NCBI GenBank assembly: GCA_022661535.1
Contig: JAKULF010000015.1
Span: 310,001-374,000 of the forward strand
Source: Eutypa lata
Lineage: Eukaryota; Ascomycota; Sordariomycetes; Xylariales; Diatrypaceae
Direction of reading: 5' to 3'
DNA length: 64,000 bases
The notes under the pieces are model-generated. The model did no database searches and was not told where the DNA came from. It saw only the letters and a list, made by a program, of their open reading frames with translations. Numbering within the stretch: the first letter of the stretch is position 1; every line of letters starts with the position of its first letter. The position numbers were made by a program, and so were the translations under genes. Below are positions 21,663 to 33,424 of this stretch, piece by piece.

Positions 21663-23957
21663 AGTATCTACCTAATCTCCCAAGATAATGGGTGCACCAG
21701 CCACGTCACGTACCTTTTGTGGGGACTCTCAACAAGAGCCGTGAGATATGGATCTGTGCAGTCAACAAAAATATCCAGTGCCCAGTGCCAGAGCTCTGAT
21801 GTGATACGACCTAAAGTGCAGACAACCGTCGATCAGAAGGGGGAAGAGGGGGGGGTCGTCCCCTTTGGCTCGCTAAAATGACCTAAAAGAAATAATCTTC
21901 GAACCCCCTTTCTTGGCATCAGTTAGTTGGTGAGTACCTGGGTACCTAAGTGTAAGCGAAGCTCTGATTGGGGGGAATGATCTGATTAGGTAGGTACATA
22001 ACCTTAATCAGTGGGGCGGGTCAACATATTTTCCGATTAAACTACGCTGCGCCAGGTACCTCCTAGCCTAGGTACCTAGGTATGTAGGTAGTGGAGGTAA
22101 GGTAAGGTAGCCCCAGTCCCGGGGCCCCCCATTCCGCGTGCGATAAGAACGTGCCATCGTGGATGCGGGTGATTGATTGATTGCACATGTGTCGAGCGGT
22201 CAAGTTCTGATTACGTACCTTGGTAATGATGGAAATGCAGTCGAATATCTTAGACGCGCATGTGATTACCTATATCTACATGCCTCGCTTGTCTCGCAAA
22301 TAGTTGTAGCTACGTATGACGTAGTTGTGCATGGTTGGCTTTAACGCTGGAATGCGATCCCTTCTTAATAAATATTAAAGCGTATATGTTGCGAGAGTGC
22401 ATATCCCATTGCAAGAAAATCCGGAATAGGAAGATGGCACGAAGTTGATGCATTCTATATATTTTATATTGAATACTTAAGTATGCAATGCCACAGCAGC
22501 GTGGATGTTCTGATGTTCTATTGCAGACAGGTAGGTTAAGTAGCCAACTAACTAGAGGTAGCTGGCAGCTGGCAGTGGCGGCCCGAGGCTGTAACGACAT
22601 TCCATCGTATTCATGCAAGGTCTAGATTATTGGAGCAAAGGCACTACTTACTCGCCATTCATGGCTGGTAGAAGAGTCATTCATTTGGTTCCATGCATCT
22701 AGCCTCATGCAGCTACAAGAAGATAGTTGTTGATGAGCATCCTGTATTAACCTTTAAACCACAGCTCCAGCATAACATGTCGTGCTTGACCGGTGGGTGC
22801 AACTTGTTCAGAGCATGCAAGTAGCAGAGACACCCTGGGTTTGATCTAGGAGAGTATTTAATAAGAGTTGGTACTTAACCCTGCCATATGGCTTGAGTAA
22901 ACAATACTTTGTTAGTGGAGATGAACCATTATAGCTTTGTTGTTATGCAATTGATGCTGGAGCAGGTCGGTCACAGGGCACTGCAAGGTTAGAAACCGGA
23001 TGGCTACTATATGCATTACAACACACCGAGACACTGCGAAAGACATCCAATATAGGTTTGACCGAACACTTAAAGTTTAATATCGGTAGGACTCGTTATT
23101 CTGGTTATAAGACCTGAGTAATAATATAAAAAGGTTAACTTCTACCAGATACGTCATAGCTTACCCTGTGTTAACAGATGGAGTCAATACGTGGGATGGT
23201 TGCTATGGCGGTTTGAACATACTAGGGAGTAGATGGAGGCGGATTGTTAAGCAACGCCGTGGCTACTAAGCTCGCAATGCAATCTAAATGGGGGTTTTTT
23301 AATATCACGCAACCTGCAACTCAATCCACGAGGCATTTCTTCGTTGCACAACTTCTTGCACGTTATAGTGGCTGGCAACGGTATTGTTAGGGATTACTGT
23401 ATATTTCTATAACATCGTTAACATGTGGCTAACATGTATCGCTATTTGGAGACTATAAGGGGGTCCAAGGTGCTGGTTGTAGCTATTGGAATCCATCCAT
23501 GAAGGGTTCTCGTTGCAGTGGATTGCGTTGCTTGACAGCCCGGATGGAAGACTTATAGCTTCAGGCTTTGCATTGTATGAGGCTTTATACAGCCATTTGA
23601 AAGCTAATTTCCTACACACAGAAGACCTATAGACCAGACATTATAGATCAAAAACAACCTGGGGTTATGCACTGCAAAATCTATCACCATAAAGGGTAAG
23701 CGTTTACAATGGTTTATGGGAATAATAAAATGCATTAGAGGCATATTTCTAGGGATGCATCAAATTTCAAGGCGAATGAAAACAAAAAAGTAAAAAACTT
23801 AACGTTTTAACTAATTAATAACTAATTAAAACATCAAAAAGTTCTGACGGTGGTGACAATCCTAATGAAGAGACAGAACGTTTCGATTCACTAGAACCCT
23901 CACCTGCCAAAGTGATGATAATCTTCTGTAAGTACCACAAGGGTTCCAATTACGAAA

Positions 23958-24040
23958 GACCAGTTCGAACCGGGACTCGAACCCAGGCTCACTGGTGCGT
24001 CATCCCATTCAATCGAGGGGCCCAACCCGACTAAACGGTC
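23958..24040 (-). other. tRNA-like segment (Pol III box B), probably not a functional tRNA
   Basis: The minus strand carries a perfect box-B/T-arm core (GGTTCGAGTCC) closed by a CTGGG/CCCGG stem. A box-A-like TAGTCGGGTTGG lies about 37 nt upstream, and outer GACC/GGTC ends can pair. The anticodon stem does not form cleanly and there are four extra bases between the T arm and the acceptor end. It could be a decayed tRNA or a tRNA-derived retroelement head. Confidence 0.35.
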
Positions 24041-25329
24041 AACAATGTGTGGTTGGAAGCTGTTAGAAAATCAAGCAGTTATTGTAGTACTTAGGTCTGC
24101 ACACAGGACCTGCCGGGGTTATTCCAGATCTTGGATGCCCTAGGAAAGTTGATGCCTTGGTAGGGACGGTAGTTATTACTACAGTCTATTGAAGCATCAG
24201 GCTCTCAGGTGTTAAAGCCTTACGTACATACAACCAACAATGCTTGTTCTAGTACCACACACTTCCATTTAACAATGGGAATGCCAGACACCTTCACTTG
24301 GTCCAAGCAGCCTAAATTCGGTAAACAAGTTACGCTTTCACTTTTGAAAGTCTTCACAGTAAAAGTAACAGGTTGCATCAAACTACATACAGCATAAATG
24401 TAGAGAAGGGACTCTGAATTGCCTTTGCACACAACTTATCAAAAGACTTTGACCAAAGTAGCCCTTGAATACATCAAACTACTTTGTTATGGTTTAAACC
24501 CCATTTCAGAACATAGGGGTCAATTCAAGTTAGATGAGAACCATAGATTATTATTAAGATGCAGGTGAGAAGCCTTTAGCCAAGTATTCGTCGAGGTGTC
24601 TTGGGGGGGTTAATATATTAGCAAGTTATTCATTTGGTTTTCACCTGATTTCTACATAAGGGTCAAGGCGTTTACTTTGTGTGATTTGCCTCATGCCCCA
24701 GCCACTGATATAAAGTGCAAGGCTGTATCTCTGGCAACTGGATATGGGACAGTGTACCTTTCTGATGCAATATAACATTCTCTAAATGAACACTGCTATA
24801 TTTCATAATATAATTCATAAAGGCGGCAAGTTGTTGACAAATGCTTGATGCATTCTCTCATTTGTAAGTATCTTATACACAAGAGTTAGGCTTTGGTAAC
24901 TACATAAGTAATTCTTAATTGTTAATTGTCAACAGATAGAATAATTATATGGTATCCTAAGTGATGGTTGCTATGGTGGTAATGGATTTCTTAGGGCTAG
25001 ATAGGCACTTTAGTGCTTCAGGGCTAATTACATGTATTATATGCAAATTTGCATTGCAAGTCACTTTGCAACTTAGATACCTGGATTCCTACACTGAACA
25101 ACAGCATACAGACCATAGGTTACACACAGAAATAGCAGCACCTTGATTATTCCACTGTAGAACCTGACAGTAACCTTTGAATAATCATTGTTTATTATCA
25201 AATAAACAGTGCTTATTCGGATTTCTATATTTAAGTGTATCATTTTATTTATCAACAACATGGGGGCTAAGTGATTTGATTGAAGGCATCTATATGCAAA
25301 ATATTTAAAATAAACCAAGGTTAAAAACA

Positions 25330-25995
25330 ATTCAATAATATTAATTACTTACTTTATATTAATTAAATTAATATTAATATATTTTTATTTTATATTAATT
25401 AATTAAAAGAATATATTAATTAATATTATTAATTAATGTATTAATATTATTAATATAATTAATATATATATTTATTAATAAGTTATATATTAAAATAAAT
25501 ATTATATATATAAACCATTTATATAAACTTATTAAACTTATAATTAAATTTGCAATTTATTACTTTAAAGTTATTATTATTATTATGTAATTATTATAAG
25601 TATAATTTTTAATATTTTAATTAAACTTATTTTTAAATTTATTTATTAAATTTATTTATTAAATTTATTTATTTATTAAATTTAAAATATTAATATAATA
25701 ATAAACGAATTAATAAAAAAAAATATCGTAAAATTTATAATAATAAATTACGTATAATAATTAAAGTATTATATAAAAATAAAAATTTTATTATTAAATT
25801 TATTAATTAATATAAATACGAAATCGAATATATACTTTATATATTACCATTTTAATTAATTATAATTTAAATCTTAATTAACCGTTTATATAATATTAAT
25901 ATATTAATAATATTAATATTAATATAACTTTATTAATTAATTAATATTAATATTCGGAAAATTAATATTAATTAATGCATTAATATTATTAAATT
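25330..25995. repeat. Extremely AT-rich island, no genes
   Basis: About 660 nt made almost only of A and T, dominated by ATTAAT, TATTAA and AATTTATT words, with a few scattered CG dinucleotides. No open frame of useful length. Such blocks in filamentous ascomycetes are usually old repeats mutated by RIP (C to T at CpA in duplicated DNA). I could not identify the parent element. Confidence 0.75.
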
Positions 25996-27979
25996 ACTTT
26001 TAATCCTGAAGTAAACAGAGGGGAAGAGATAATAAGATGAGGATGATTAAATCTTTTGACCTGCCTTAGTAAATATAGGTACCTGTCACTCAATACGAAC
26101 AACTGCTAGTTATGACATACAGTCATATTACAGGGGGTGAAGGGTAAACCAGAATACATACATAGACTGAACTACTAATCAATCATTTTCTACGTATCTT
26201 TCGCCAATACGAGTAAGTTAGCCTATCTCGACACATTCCTCATTCTCACTGCCTTTTCTAAGTCTATTTGGTCATGAATTCAGAATTTAAGGCACTGACT
26301 CTACGGCTTCATCAGAGAGTCCAGACTACACAAGCAACTCCCCTGGACTGCTACATCAAAGGCCTGAAAATCTATCATCCGAGTCTCCATGTGAGAAGCG
26401 TAAACGGAAGCAGTCATACAGCGATAAGGAATCCCATGGAGAAAGAGTTAAACCCAAACTCCGTACATACTCAAAGAAAGCCTAGTCTCCTTTAATTCTT
26501 CCTACGTGGAACAGGTAGTACGAGGATATCTTGCGGCGTTCTGATGGGGTAAGGTACCCGTTTGGAGCTGACTGAGGTGGGCTGGTTCGTTGTAGGGATT
26601 CTTGCTCGGGAGTGTTTAGCCAATTCCCGGTGTTAGCAACCGTGAGAATGGGGACGTTTCCTATTAATCTAGGCAAAAGGTGTGGTGCTGTTGACCTTCA
26701 TCGTTAAATACATGTGGTAATTATGGGACTTTAACTGTATCATAGCACGAAGGGAGATAGGGACCGACCGGGTAATTCACATTATTATGCACTCCTTTTA
26801 GGAAGAGAATCAAATTATCGTCGCAAAGAGTTGCCATCAGATTTGTAGACTACCACAGGGCTGATATGTAGGTATAATTCAATGTATACTGTCAGTAGAT
26901 AGGGTACATGTGGTGCCCTAACCGATAAAGGTGGGTGCCCTAGGCACCTAAAGGTTTAGGATTTGTATGCAAAAGGGCTGCTATGCAGCCACCAGCAACC
27001 TAGACACCTACATAGTCAAGCATAACAACGAACATAGCTGCAGTCATCGCAGACAGAGATAGCAATACACCATAATTGCACCCTAATTCTTAACATATAC
27101 CTTATATATATTAGATTAATTAATCTTTGTTCTTTACGGAAATATTCACGATCTTGAAACTTGTTTGTAATAACTAGTACCTTTTCAAATGGGACAAGCG
27201 CTGCACAGGGCTCGAAAATTACATGCAAGGACGTGAAATATACAATACCTCGACAGCTGTCAGAATATACCAAAGAGCCCACCCCTTTAATTCTCCATCT
27301 CTGCGTTTTCTATCTCCACATCCCTTTACTCACCCTTGGACTTCTTGTCATTGCTTTCACCAACTCTCTGAGGCCAAGTGTTCAAGGCCTCTAACTCTCG
27401 GGTCACTGGCACGTTCTTCTCCCCCAAATTATGATATTTATACTAAACGACTCTCAAAGTGCTTCATCTTATGGGTTTGGCCTACCATTATCACCCCATT
27501 ATACTGCTACCCAAAAAGGGCTTGAACATCTGCGAGAAAGACCAGGTAATAAACCTGATATTTCACGTACCCTTTCCCCCTTTCCCCCTTTCCCCCTTTC
27601 CTGTTTTTCCGTTTTTTTCTTTTTTATTTATTTATATTCTTTGTGGCTTGTTTCCCCGTGAAGGGAAGAACTTGAAAACATATAACACTGAACTAAAGCT
27701 AGAATAAAGGAGCTAACAATTACGGTTTGATAATATGTATGCCTCCGGATTAGATCTGTGAGATATCTTGTATAATAGGGGTTAAGTATTACTAGACATT
27801 GAACTTTGTGTACTATAACTAGATATATAGATAGCCTTTGCATGATACATGCCCTATGTGAGGCCTGTGTGTATTTGCCGTTCTCCTGTCACGGTAGGTA
27901 CCTGACAAGCCTGTACAATAAATAAATATTATACATAGGTATATATCACCCTGGAGATAGGGTGAAAGCCAAAGGAGTA
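25996..27979. other. Gene desert, middle part
   Basis: Back to normal base composition, with only short open frames on both strands. None of those inspected (26268-26495, 27161-27525) resembles a known protein. A TTAATTAA-like patch lies near 27115. Confidence 0.5.
27570..27602. repeat. CCCTTTC tandem repeat
   Basis: Four to five tandem 7-nt units of CCCTTTC type in non-coding DNA, giving a strong pyrimidine run that continues to about 27640. Confidence 0.8.
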
Positions 27980-28102
27980 ACTAGCAAGCTGTGGACAAAA
28001 GAATTGACACACTACCTTAATCTGCACTGTCCAAACATAAGCCAATTTGGCTGTAGCATAGTGCACGAAGTATATCAATTCTTTTGTCCACCGCTTGCTA
28101 GT
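27980..28102. mobile_element. MITE with about 30-bp terminal inverted repeats and TA target site
   Basis: A 123-bp segment begins ACTAGCAAGC and ends GCTTGCTAGT. The two ends are inverted copies of each other over about 30 bp with one or two mismatches (the arms share GTGGACAAAAGAATTGA). It is flanked by TA on both sides, as expected for Tc1/mariner-type insertion. The internal 60 bp has no coding capacity, so it is a non-autonomous miniature element that needs a transposase made elsewhere. The hairpin symmetry extends one base past the TA on each side (GTA/TAC). Confidence 0.8.
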
Positions 28103-28595
28103 TACAATGGTAAACACCCTAGGCATCCATACAATATGGCCTTTGACCGTACGAGCTACCCACTTAGACTCTTTAATTTCTCTTGTCTTATATTTTCACC
28201 TGATCTTTAATATTCGTAAATGTGCCGCCATCATGCATGTGCTGTCACGCCCTGCGGCGTTAAAGAAACCAGCCAACACACCCCCACCAGGCTTTCCTAG
28301 CCGCCTTAAATATCAGCACCGGAGGTAGCATTCGGATCAGGAAGAACGATGAACTCCTAAATGAGCCTCACCAAGGGCTCATCTTTGAGCTCCGATGAGC
28401 AAGCTGTTAAGGCCGTTGGAGTTTCAGTCAGCGGCGGTCAGTGTACTGATCTAGAGGCAGATGATATCGTCTTGGCTGGACTTAGTCTAAGGTACGTGAT
28501 TCTCGTTGACGCTCTTCACCTCGGTTGCCTTTTTGATAAGCCTTAAACACTGCACGATGATGAGAGATAGTCCCGCTGTCTAGTGTCTCGACGAC
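28103..28595. other. Spacer between two mobile elements
   Basis: About 490 nt. A 61-codon open frame at 28361-28546 has no recognisable features. No gene supported. Confidence 0.5.
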
Positions 28596-28603
28596 GTTTC
28601 AGC

Positions 28604-29107
28604 CAGGCTGGCAAGTCATGCAATGCACTGCACGAGCCGGCTATGTGCGTTGCGTTACTTATGATGTACCAACACCTTAAATTTGGTGCGTTGCCGTGTA
28701 CTTTAATAAACATTATACATCAGGATTTTAATGCGTTATATAAATGCCAAGGGGGATGATAAAGGGGTAATAAAAGTTAAAATAAAATTATTATAACTTA
28801 TAAATATCTTATATATGGATTACTTAAATTACTTAAATTATTTAATATATATTTTATATCTATATTTAAATTATAATGATGTAATAAATTAATTATTTAT
28901 TAATAATATTATATAAATACATAATATTTATTAATAATAAGTTATTAAATTACATTTCGTATTTATAATAAATACCGTAAACGACTTTAAATACAATGTA
29001 TTACGTATAAGTTATTCCACAAAAAAGTTGATTTTCGTGCGTTAATTAGCTCGTGGATACGAATTCGTGGACACGCTGTACATCTCGTGCAATGACTTGC
29101 CAGCCTG
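28604..29107. mobile_element. hAT-type non-autonomous element with AT-rich, RIP-like interior
   Basis: 504-bp element with inverted ends starting CAGGCTGGCAAGTCA; the arms share a further TGCACGAG block 9-19 bp inward. It is flanked by a perfect 8-bp direct repeat, GTTTCAGC, at 28596-28603 and 29108-29115. An 8-bp target duplication with ends starting CAG is the hallmark of the hAT superfamily. The interior (about 28760-29020) is nearly all A and T and has no open frame. It is therefore a non-autonomous or dead copy, possibly hit by RIP. Confidence 0.85.
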
Positions 29108-29115
29108 GTTTCAGC

Positions 29116-29706
29116 CTGTTGATGGCTGGCTTATCAAGGCTAGGCAGGTTGGAATGGCCAGTGGCATGTTTACTCTTCGCTTGTAGGTTAGTTTAGGAAT
29201 GGAGAGACATGCATAATGCATATTAGAGCAGGGGGCCAAGAATAATACGCAACGGGATGATGGCGTCACTACAGGCTTGATATGCACAGGTAGATTGGAT
29301 TGTAGGTGGGGAAGAAACGCAACAGTGTGTATTGGAAGATTCGAAAGATACTAACCGAGAAATACGTTCCTCAAGGCGGCAGACCTTGTGTTGGCCAGTA
29401 TTAATCCTACATCTTATTCTATTAATAACTCGTAAAACAAGAAACAATTCAATAGCTTGTATTGATGGATTTTCCGAATTGAGCAGACGCGCCCAGAACA
29501 AGAACTATTTAGAAGCTACGAGTGCTTCTGATCTAAAAGCAATATTTTTGGACTTAATCTGTACAGATGATGAGGCCTAGAGACAAACCGGGACATATTC
29601 CAAGTGACATTGACCAATACATAAGGAGGTAAGCAACCTGGAGCTGACCGGCCAGTAGAGTTTGCCAACATTGACGTCCAACCAGATTGCATCCACAGGT
29701 TACATC
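29116..29706. other. 3' flank of the Hsp70-like gene
   Basis: About 590 nt between the hAT element and the stop codon of the Hsp70-like gene. Open frames at 29223-29580 lack family features. No gene supported. Confidence 0.5.
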
Positions 29707-32039
29707 TTACTCAACGGAAACATTGATATTCTTGCCCCCAATCCTAATGCCCTCCCACCAGATAGAGATGTCCATAGACGCACCGCTAACTTCAATGTGA
29801 TATTCAACAACAAACTTGCGATACCGTTCATCTAGGCCGACTGTTCTCGGAAGTTGACGGGCATTAACAGGGACAGTTAAGGCGATACTATCATGTTGTC
29901 GATACTGAGGGACGTAACGAGAACCAGGCTGGGGGATTGTCGAGCTGTAGATAGTTGTGGAAATAGAATACGTCTCTTTCGTGGTGTCTAGGTAGTATCC
30001 ATATTCGTACTTCTTCCCATCGTTGTTCTGGACACTCTCCCCCTTCCAAATTAGTTAGCATATCAAACATCATGAACCTTCCTTAGATGTCCTCTTACCC
30101 GCCTAACTACCCATTGCATTTGGCCCTTGGCGCACCATTCATTATCGATTGTATCCCAGTACTTGTCCCTCAAATCATGGACTCCCTCTTTGAATTGGGT
30201 GTTGAATTTCCAGCCATAACTTAGTCGGGACACTCGCGATCGAACTTGAGCTAACCCAGCATTGCCCACGGAGCCCCGCCCTGTTGTACCGAAGAGGGTG
30301 GCGCCACGACAAACAGCAGACCATCTAGTAGGCTTAGCAAATAGAAAATTAGTGAGAATTGGAGTTGACGCGTTGACTTACGATTTATCGCCCGTCTGCT
30401 GGTGAACTTCAATGGGTTGTGGGTAGCGCCCGCCCAATACCTTCGCATCCTCACGCTCTCGTAGATAAGCTGCAAGATATTCGGCACGGCCGAACCCACC
30501 GACAAGGACAATGAACTTCAATATGATAATGTTAGTAATCTTCTAACGGCAAAGCTTCGTTGAGACAGGGTTGTTTCTGTACCTTCGGGGGCGTCCGTGT
30601 CTTGACCATCACTGCTCGGATTTGGTTGTCAACCAGCGCATCGATTTTCTCCACCGTTGGTCCGAAAATGCTTCTAAGCGCGCGCCTAAATGTTTATTAG
30701 TGTGTATTTTAGAAGTCGATTGTTGTGGGAGCTATTGAATCACTTACGCATTGAGTTGAATGGCGTCTTCCTCGTTGATGCTCACGAGATTGATAGAATA
30801 GATTTTCTTGGGATCACCATCGAAATCACGCTTAATCTGATGCTCCCATTCACGAGTGAGAGTTCTTTTAGCATGAGCAGGATTCAGTGTAGTCCATCTG
30901 TGCAGTCCCACAACTCCCTTCAAGTGCTTGGAAAAGTCTTGATCTAGGAAGGTCGCTCCACACAAGCCGCCTAGTCTGGTTAATGAATGATCCTAAGTAT
31001 CTGGAAAGTTGGCATACCTTCGCCTTCAACGGCTTCATGGATAACAAGGGGTTCCATTTGGTCTACAGTGTAGCTGATAAGATCCTAGAAGGTAAAAAGG
31101 TGGTAAGTTGAGGTCTATGCTAGATGGTTGATCTATGTGGGATGCGAGGAGAGCGAAGTTTCATCAAGTTTCTAGATAGGAAGAGACTTACGACAGTGCC
31201 GCCGCCGCAGTCACAAAGAACGAAGGAATCGCCTGCCTTCAGGTCTTTTATATCAGGCAATACGGTCATGGTAGCAGCTTCCGGCTCGGAGATGAATGAT
31301 AGCTTGGTCTCCCCACACAGGCGCTCGTCAAGGATGTGGGCCATTTTGGCAGCTCGTTTCATGCGGTCTCGGGCAGTATCGTTCCATATGGCCGGGACAG
31401 TCATGATTACGTGATAGGGCATAGCAGCTACACGTCTCTGACCTTTCTCTCTTACAATTCGGGAGATCGAATGTGCCCACAAAAGTTTAAGATAATCCGC
31501 GATAACTTCGATAGGATCCTTCTTATACTTGGACATCATTTTCTTCGCGTGCTTGATGTGGTCGGTGTCCTTGTATCGATCTTCCAGACTATCCTCGTCA
31601 ATCAGGAGAAGTTTGAACCATTTGATGGCATCTTTTTCCAGCTCCTCGGGAATAGCAAAGCCCCAAGAGGCTTCACCAGAAACGATGTCATAGGCGATCT
31701 TGGAGGGGACCTTGAATGAGTCCGAGTTCTGAGAAGAGTTCGACGGCCAACGCGACACGGGTTGGACATCACTGGCATTAAGAGGTTGTGAGCCACCCTC
31801 TTCATGGCAGAGCCAAGTAACACCCGAAAACCTAGATGGAAATTTCATTAGCATAAAACATGAGAGGGTGCGAAGATAAGGTCAGATGCTGCAAAGTAAG
31901 CGGTTGCTAAGCTCTTATTGATGCGACGGCAACTACTATGAACCCAATAAATGATGATGGGGAAAACAGAATAGTTGACTTACGTGGTACCGAAGTCAAT
32001 TCCTATGACAAGGACTGTTTTGTGCGTTGACGAAGCCAT
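29707..32039 (-). CDS. HSPA12-like Hsp70-family protein
   Basis: Eight exons on the minus strand: 32039-31984, 31831-31192, 31084-31018, 30970-30748, 30685-30583, 30515-30382, 30324-30099 and 30042-29707, giving 594 residues. The ATPase domain follows the actin/Hsp70 fold. Phosphate loop 1 is IGIDFGTTFSGV (about 12-23), phosphate loop 2 is FVLCDCGGGTV near residue 230, and the adenosine motif is VLVGGFGRAEYL near 367-378. FISEPEAAT matches the family's conserved EPxAA. The region after the ATPase domain is short and lacks the usual substrate-binding domain with its GGMT-type motifs, and there is no C-terminal EEVD. This is typical of the HSPA12-like group, which is expanded in fungi and of unclear role. 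It may bind ATP and act as a signalling or chaperone-like scaffold. Confidence 0.88.
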
Positions 32040-33143
32040 ACTGAATGGACTTGCCGCATCCGACAATCAGGAGATCAATGGACAGAAGAAAACAATGCTG
32101 CAGGAAATGGAGGGTAAACCAGGGAGGCTTAGTAGATGAAGATCGAACAGGAATGACTCTGGTTTCCAATCAGGCGCAAGGGCGAGAAACAAATCTAGAG
32201 GCACACTTGGAAGGTGTACTGGCTAGATGTGTTTATTGGTCGTGGAGGGAAAAGGGAAATCCGAGACCGAGATAAACATCAGTTGATGAATATTAACAGG
32301 TTGCGCGGATGGGTTGTAAGTAGGTAGGTACCTAGGTAGACGTACTAACTCAGATACTTGAAATGTTTTATTCGTACACACGAGCATGCAGCGCGCTGGT
32401 CTGGCAATAGATTAAAAAAATACAAAATAGTTAGTACCTGTATGTATTTATTTGTGTAATTGCCCAAGGCAACCCACATACATACGTGTAGGCAGTTGCC
32501 TTTGTATTGTATAATATCACCTGACTAACAAATATTGAGGCTCAGATTGGCTCTTTAGGAAAGGCAACTGATTCAGGTACCTAGGTAATTGTAGAGATGA
32601 CAACGGCAGAGTAGAACATACCTGCCTGTGCATACCTGCGTGAGTAAATTTCGATTGACGACCATCTCTCATTAATTCACCATGGTGGTTTCGGCTGTAT
32701 CCAGCCTCATATGATCCCGCCCTATCCTGGTATGGATGGCACAGCTTGGTACATCGCCGACCTCCAATATGCCATTTAATTCACCAATCTGGCTCAGCTA
32801 CTCTTTTAATCGTAGTCAACGAAGGTTTACATACATCCTGGTTCAAAGCTGAGAAGAAAGACAAATTACATTGCAGGCAACATATCTACTTTCACTGGAT
32901 TTTTGGTCTGCAATAAATAGGGGTTTGATTGCCCAAGCAGTGGAAGTAGATTGAGAGGTAAACACTGATTTCCTGTATATAGGTATGTATAAGGCGCATC
33001 ACAACTCCTATTAGATGTTCCTTCCAAGTCCAAATAGGCAATGCCAACCCTTAGTGAGTAGTATCTCCTTGTTTTCCACCACGTATAACCTTAGGCAGAC
33101 ACACATGCAACAAAAGCTGCCTTGAGACTGGTTTTCCAGGTTC
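32040..33143. other. 1.1 kb intergenic region
   Basis: Promoter side of the Hsp70-like gene and 3' side of the small cysteine-rich gene. GGTACCTAGGTA-type microrepeats occur near 32325 and 32577. No coding exon supported. Confidence 0.5.
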
Positions 33144-33424
33144 CTAAGGTAATCTACAATCGCAGACAGGCGCTTCACCCCAGCACGTAGCACCCTCTAG
33201 AACCTGATTATGATGGAAAGAAGGTCAGAAGATAGTACCAAAGGATTTCGAAGATATGAGTGTACGCTTACCCCACCAGCGGCCTCGCAATCTCTCTTGC
33301 AGACAGATATATCACAGGTCTGTTGCGGCTGAACGTCAACGACTTTGTTGGGCTCGACCTCGGCGGGAGAAGTGCTGCCGAGGGTGGCGAAGGTAAGAGC
33401 AACGAGTAGCGAAGTGACCTGCAT
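33144..33424 (-). CDS. Small secreted six-cysteine peptide with CS-alpha-beta (defensin-like) spacing
   Basis: Two exons, 33424-33272 and 33203-33144, across a 67-nt intron (GTAAGC..ATCAG), give a 70-residue precursor. Residues 1-19 form a hydrophobic signal peptide (TSLLVALTFATLG), and a proline/valine-rich propeptide may follow to about residue 35. The rest contains exactly six cysteines: 37, 42, 46, 58, 65 and 67. The spacing C-x4-C-x3-C-x11-C-x6-C-x-C contains the C-x3-C and C-x-C pairs that define the cysteine-stabilised alpha-beta fold of fungal and invertebrate defensins. The second half of the spacing (x6, then x1) equals that of plectasin. The glycine of the gamma-core is one position off (GxxC rather than GxC), which weakens the call. 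Splicing is required to bring in the last three cysteines. It could be an antimicrobial peptide, an effector, or an unrelated small secreted protein. Confidence 0.65.

Larger units (their letters stand above)
20988..25329. other. Desaturase leader and left part of a gene desert
   Basis: The first 250 nt hold the desaturase leader. An upstream ATG on the minus strand at about 21226 opens a short reading frame in the leader if transcription starts at the TATA box. Beyond that there is no convincing exon for 4 kb. Short GGTA/TACCTAGG repeats cluster near 22050-22100, a G-rich run is at about 21839-21858, and a tRNA-like segment is listed separately. Confidence 0.5.
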
